Source: JBBDXI01 sp040902425 (GTDB taxonomy: Bacteria > Planctomycetota > Phycisphaerae > Phycisphaerales > UBA1924). From it: DNA of 20,500 bases. The stretch's first letter is position 1; the number at the start of each line of letters is the position of its first letter. Shown here in pieces: positions 17,450 to 20,500 of the stretch. The translations under genes were made by a program, and so were the position numbers. The DNA lies in assembly GCA_040902425.1 (NCBI GenBank), contig JBBDXI010000076.1, positions 1 to 20,500 of the forward strand, read 5' to 3'. Below the pieces are notes generated by a model that was given only the letters and a program-made list of their open reading frames with translations, had not been told where the DNA came from and searched no databases.

Positions 17450-18643
17450 ATGCTCGCGTTTGAGTCACAACCCGCCGCGTTGCCGCTGCCGACGACGTGC
17501 GAGCACGGCGGCCGCGCCTTCGAGGCGATCGGGGAAGGGCTGACGGAGCTGGGGCGGCGGCACTCCGTGATCGCGGCGGATGTTCTGGATGCGTGGTTCC
17601 CGCCCGCGCCGGAGGTGCTGTCTGCGCTGCGGGAGCACCTGGACTGGGCGCTCTCGGCCAGCCCGCCGGCGGGGTGCGCGGGGCTGATCCGGGCGATCGC
17701 GTCGGCGCGCGGGCTCCCGGAGGAGTGCCTGGCGGTGGGCGCGGGGTCGTCGGCGCTGATCTACCAGGCGCTGACGCACTGGCTGGCGCGCCCGAGCCGG
17801 GCGCTGGTGCTGGAGCCGAGCTACGGCGAGTACGCCCACGTGCTGGAGCGGCTGATCGGGTGCCGGGCGCACCGCCTGCCGCTGCGGGAGGTGGAGGGGT
17901 TCGCCATACCGGTGGTGGAGCTGCGGCGGTGCCTGGCGAGCGGGCAGTACGACCTGGCGGTGATCGTGAACCCCAACAACCCGACGGGGACGTTCCTGCG
18001 ACGGGCGGAGCTGGAGCCGATCCTCGCCGGGGCGCACCCGAGCACGACGGTGTGGGTGGATGAGGCGTACGTGGAGTACGCGGAAGCGATGGGGGCTGAG
18101 GGCGAGCGCGGCACGGGGCGGAGCGCGGCGGTGAGCGTCGAGGGGCTCGCGGCGGCGAGCCGGAACGTCGTGGTGTGCAAGAGCCTCTCGAAGGCGTACG
18201 CGCTGAGCGGGGCGCGGGCGGCGTACCTGTGCGGGCCGGCGGGGCTGATGGCGGGGCTGAGGGAGCGGACGCCGCCGTGGGCGGTGTCGCTGCCGGCGCA
18301 GGTGGCCGCGGTGCGGGCGATGGGGGCGGGCGGCTACTACCGGGAGCGGTACCGGGAGACCCACGCACTGCGGGGCGCGCTGGCGGCGCAGCTGCGGCAG
18401 GCGGCGCCGTGGCGGGTGGTGGAGGGGTGCCTGAACTCGGTGCTGTGCCTGGCGACGCTGGAGATGCCGCGGGCGGCGGAGATCGCCGAGGCGTGCCGGA
18501 AGCGGGGGCTGTACATCCGCGACTGCTCGGGGCTGGGGCAGGAGTTGGCGGGGCGGGCGGTGCGGATCGCGGTGCGGCGGCCGGATGAGAACGCGCGGAT
18601 GGTGCACATCATCGCCGATACGCTCTCTACGCGGGGGCTGTGA
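17450..18643 (+). CDS. PLP-dependent class I/II aminotransferase, HisC/CobD-like
   Basis: A 397-residue fold-type I PLP enzyme. Visible family features are the GAGSSALIY cofactor-phosphate loop (about 97-105), NPNNPTG (174-180, numbered from the ATG), VDEAYVEY (203-210) with the PLP-contacting Asp and Tyr, and the Schiff-base lysine K248 in CKSLSKAYALSGARAAYL, with the conserved R256. The pattern is closest to histidinol-phosphate aminotransferase and threonine-phosphate decarboxylase relatives. The N-terminal EHGG...ADVLDAWFPPAP segment differs from classical HisC and suggests a distinct subfamily. No histidine or cobalamin genes are nearby, so I do not assign a substrate. The ATG at 17450 is preferred over the GTG at 17417 because of its GGAG site and the promoter position. 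Confidence 0.88.
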   Translation: MLAFESQPAALPLPTTCEHGGRAFEAIGEGLTELGRRHSVIAADVLDAWFPPAPEVLSALREHLDWALSASPPAGCAGLIRAIASARGLPEECLAVGAGSSALIYQALTHWLARPSRALVLEPSYGEYAHVLERLIGCRAHRLPLREVEGFAIPVVELRRCLASGQYDLAVIVNPNNPTGTFLRRAELEPILAGAHPSTTVWVDEAYVEYAEAMGAEGERGTGRSAAVSVEGLAAASRNVVVCKSLSKAYALSGARAAYLCGPAGLMAGLRERTPPWAVSLPAQVAAVRAMGAGGYYRERYRETHALRGALAAQLRQAAPWRVVEGCLNSVLCLATLEMPRAAEIAEACRKRGLYIRDCSGLGQELAGRAVRIAVRRPDENARMVHIIADTLSTRGL

Positions 18644-18711
18644 GGGGGCGTGGGACCGGGGGCACGGGTTTCCGGGTGGAATCGGCGGGCGGGGCCTCCG
18701 AACAATGCCGC

Positions 18712-19410
18712 ATGGCCACCGGCGAACGCACCATCGTCAGCGAGCTGTGGGGCGGCATCCGCGACGGCACCGCCGGGTTCCTGCCGCGCGTGGGGCTGAG
18801 CATCGCGGGGGCGGCGGCGGGGCTGGGCGGGCTCATGTTCCTGCTGGGGCTGCTGGAGGCGTCGTCTTCGGCGCGGCGGATCATGGACTGGCACATCGCG
18901 ATGGGTGTGCTGGCGGTGGTGGTCGCGTGGCTGGGGCTGCTGTACGTGCTGTGGTCGAGCTACTCGCGCTGGCGGCACACCGTTCGCGCCGGGTTCATCT
19001 GCCTGGGCATCATCGCCGTCTCGGTCTGCATCGCGTTCGTCTTCGGGGCGGGGATGCGGAACCCGGAGTTTTTCATCGCGGCGACGCTGTTCTTCGGGGC
19101 GGCGGGCGTTGGGGGGGTGATCACGGCGGCGGTCTACCGGGGGATGCGGGGGCGGGCGATACTCGGCCCGGAGGGGCACGTGGATGTGAAGTGCCCGCGC
19201 TGCGGGTACTCGATGTCCGGCCTGGGCGACTGCTCGTGCCCGGAGTGCGGGGGGAAGTGGACGCTGGATGAGCTGATCCGGGCGCAGAACTACGAGGGAG
19301 TGCGGGCGGCGCTGCTGGCGCAGTCGATCGCGGGGCGCTCGGCGCTGCCGGAGGGGGCGGGCGCGGCGGCAGCGCCCGAATCGCACGCGCTGGCGACCAC
19401 GGGGCAGTAA
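18712..19410 (+). CDS. Membrane protein with C-terminal zinc ribbon, function unknown
   Basis: A 232-residue protein with about four hydrophobic segments (roughly residues 27-48, 60-81, 93-113 and 120-142), followed by a cytoplasmic-looking zinc ribbon CPRCGYSMSGL..CSCPECGG (cysteines at 161, 164, 176 and 179). It ends in an alanine-rich tail. I recognise the ribbon style from Phycisphaerae-type planctomycete membrane proteins but know no function for it. The ATG at 18712 was chosen over a GTG at 18640 because the first 24 residues of the longer form are low-complexity and an AACAAT -10-like hexamer ends 5 bases before the ATG. It converges on the next gene with only 3 bases between stops. 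Confidence 0.75.
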   Translation: MATGERTIVSELWGGIRDGTAGFLPRVGLSIAGAAAGLGGLMFLLGLLEASSSARRIMDWHIAMGVLAVVVAWLGLLYVLWSSYSRWRHTVRAGFICLGIIAVSVCIAFVFGAGMRNPEFFIAATLFFGAAGVGGVITAAVYRGMRGRAILGPEGHVDVKCPRCGYSMSGLGDCSCPECGGKWTLDELIRAQNYEGVRAALLAQSIAGRSALPEGAGAAAAPESHALATTGQ

Positions 19411-19413
19411 GGG

Positions 19414-19830
19414 TCAGGCGCCCGGCGCTGCGCGCCCGCATTCCGGGCACGGCGCGCCGGCCGGGAGCGACGCCAGGTCGTACCCGCAGCGGCGGCACCG
19501 CCCGGGCGTGCGCGGGCGCCGCCAGAGGAGCGCGGCCGCGGCGGCGGTGGGGAGGAAGATCGCCCAGAGCGGGATGGTGACCGACCAGCCCGAGGACCCG
19601 TAGCGCCCGCCGAACCCCCAGCGGAGGGCCTCGCTGTTTGGAGCGATGTAGAACGACTCGGGGTTCTGCGGCGTGGCGTGTCGGTTGAGCGTGATCCGGC
19701 CGTGCTCCATCCGCCAGCCCCAGTTGGGGCCGAGGTCCGAGCCGCTGTAGAAGGGGACGTTGGCGGCCCACAGGAGCAGGACGGCCGCGGCGAGGAGCGT
19801 GGCGGACCAGCGTGCGAGGCGCCGGGGCAT
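19414..19830 (-). CDS. Small membrane protein with C-terminal zinc ribbon, function unknown
   Basis: A 138-residue protein with an N-terminal hydrophobic segment (about 10-25), a roughly 55-residue extracytoplasmic-looking region rich in Trp, Tyr and Asn, and a second hydrophobic segment (about 83-103). It ends in the zinc ribbon CRRCGYDLASL..CPECG (cysteines 112, 115, 128 and 131). The topology would place the ribbon and N-terminus inside and the middle region outside. The ribbon resembles that of the convergent neighbour although the rest does not, suggesting a shared domain rather than full paralogy. TAGACT lies 6 bases before the ATG. Confidence 0.75.
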   Translation of the reverse strand: MPRRLARWSATLLAAAVLLLWAANVPFYSGSDLGPNWGWRMEHGRITLNRHATPQNPESFYIAPNSEALRWGFGGRYGSSGWSVTIPLWAIFLPTAAAAALLWRRPRTPGRCRRCGYDLASLPAGAPCPECGRAAPGA

Positions 19831-19836
19831 GGGGGC

Positions 19837-19842
19837 AGTCTA
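19837..19842 (-). promoter_or_regulatory. TAGACT -10-like hexamer 6 bases before the ATG at 19830
   Basis: Read on the minus strand, TAGACT is followed by six bases (TGCCCC or similar GC-rich sequence with no Shine-Dalgarno) and then the ATG, predicting a leaderless transcript. It mirrors the forward example at 8083-8088. Confidence 0.5.
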
Positions 19843-19893
19843 CCCGAGGCCCGCGGGGGCCGGCGCCGGCTGCGCCCGCCCGCCCCGGCGCTG

Positions 19894-19899
19894 TACGCT
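19894..19899 (+). promoter_or_regulatory. TACGCT -10-like hexamer 7 bases before the ATG at 19907
   Basis: TACGCT fits TANNNT and is followed by seven GC-rich bases and then the ATG, predicting a leaderless transcript. It lies 51 bases from the divergent hexamer at 19837-19842, so the two divergent genes share a very compact promoter region. Confidence 0.4.
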
Positions 19900-19906
19900 G
19901 GGCCGC

Positions 19907-20500
19907 ATGGAACCGACGAGCCTGGCGCCGGTGGCGGAGGGGGAGCGAATCGGGGCGATCGACACGACGCGCGGGTTTGCGCTGCTGGGCATCCTCGTGG
20001 TGAACATGCAGTACTTCGGGGAGCCGTTCGGCACCGCGATCGACCACGTCCCGCCGCGGGGCGGCACGACCCTGGATGTGGGCGCGTTCTACATCGAGAA
20101 GGTGCTGTGCGAGGGGAAGTTCTACCCCCTGTTCTCGCTGCTGTTCGGGGTGGGGCTGGCGGTGCAGTGGTCGCGGGCGGCGGCGCGGGGGCGGGGGTTC
20201 CTCGCGCCGGGGTTCCGCCGGCTCGGAGCGCTGGCGGTGATGGGGATGGCGCACGGGCTGCTGCTGTGGTACGGCGACATCCTGTTCGTGTACGCGACGG
20301 CGGGCGTGTGGCTGCTGCTCATGGTCTGGGCCCGGGCGCGGACGCTGGTGCTCACGGCGGTGCCGGTGTACTTGTGGGGGACGCTGCTGGCCACCCTCAT
20401 GGGGCTGCTGATGGTGGCGGGGGGGCAGGGGCACCCGCCGGGCACGGACAGCGCCGAACGCGGCCCCGCGCCGGCGGCGGCGCTCGCGCCCGACGGTGAG
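19907..20500 (+). CDS. DUF418/YeiB-like membrane protein, 3'-truncated by the window
   Basis: The first 198 residues of an integral membrane protein that runs off the right edge with no stop. After a short polar N-terminus comes IDTTRGFALLGILVVNMQYF (about 18-37), with the conserved Arg-Gly before the first helix. It continues with KFYPLFSLLFGVGLAVQW (71-88), RRLGALAVMGMAHGLLLWYGDIL and a further hydrophobic stretch. This order (RGFALLGIL, F.LFSLLFG, RL..L...G..H..L...DIL) is typical of DUF418 proteins related to membrane acyltransferases. The biochemical role of DUF418 is not settled. The frame was chosen from this family match and from the ATG directly after the -10-like hexamer. Confidence 0.85.
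   Translation, partial: MEPTSLAPVAEGERIGAIDTTRGFALLGILVVNMQYFGEPFGTAIDHVPPRGGTTLDVGAFYIEKVLCEGKFYPLFSLLFGVGLAVQWSRAAARGRGFLAPGFRRLGALAVMGMAHGLLLWYGDILFVYATAGVWLLLMVWARARTLVLTAVPVYLWGTLLATLMGLLMVAGGQGHPPGTDSAERGPAPAAALAPDGE

Overview
The window is a very GC-rich (clearly above 70% G+C by eye), densely packed bacterial segment. It most likely comes from a planctomycete of the Phycisphaerae type. That placement is inference. It rests on the base composition, on two small membrane proteins carrying a C-terminal zinc ribbon of the form CxRCGY..(10-12)..CPECG (a style I associate with that group), and on short hairpin repeats between genes. The sequence is draft quality. It opens with 17 G residues that look like a sequencing or contig-edge artefact, and a 10-N gap at 1625-1634 lies inside a gene.

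Layout: (1) 2-1414, the C-terminal part of a GspE/PilB secretion or pilus ATPase, cut by the left edge. (2) 1494-10122, a forward block of five genes for envelope glycan or glycolipid assembly: a methyltransferase fused to a family-2 glycosyltransferase (split by the N gap), a second methyltransferase, two tandem paralogous polytopic GT-C (GT39-like) membrane proteins with a shared soluble C-terminal domain, and a third, more distant GT-C protein. (3) 10225-12297, acetyl-CoA synthetase. (4) 12411-13559, mannose-1-phosphate guanylyltransferase. (5) On the minus strand, an ArfB-type ribosome rescue hydrolase (13706-14146) and pyruvate phosphate dikinase (14406-17174). (6) 17450-18643, a PLP-dependent HisC/CobD-like aminotransferase. 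(7) A convergent pair of small zinc-ribbon membrane proteins (18712-19410 forward, 19414-19830 reverse). (8) 19907 to the right edge, the N-terminal part of a DUF418/YeiB-like membrane protein.

How they may work together (inference): the GT2 domain resembles dolichyl/polyprenyl-phosphate sugar synthases. It could charge a polyprenyl phosphate with a sugar, and the three GT-C proteins could transfer that sugar on the outer face of the membrane. ManC, 2.3 kb downstream, makes GDP-mannose, a plausible donor. Acs and PpdK belong to acetate activation and the PEP/pyruvate node and are probably unrelated to the glycan block.

The two most unusual signals are not genes. First, several starts (3944, 8095, 12411, 19907 forward and 19830 reverse) have a TANNNT -10-like hexamer only 6-9 bases before the start codon, and most of them lack a Shine-Dalgarno sequence. 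This is the arrangement expected for leaderless transcripts. Second, the gaps after acs, after manC, downstream of ppdK and upstream of ppdK carry strong inverted repeats, including two identical copies of a 19-base hairpin about 3.7 kb apart. I found no rRNA, tRNA, CRISPR array, transposase or phage gene. No gene-free stretch exceeds 300 bases.
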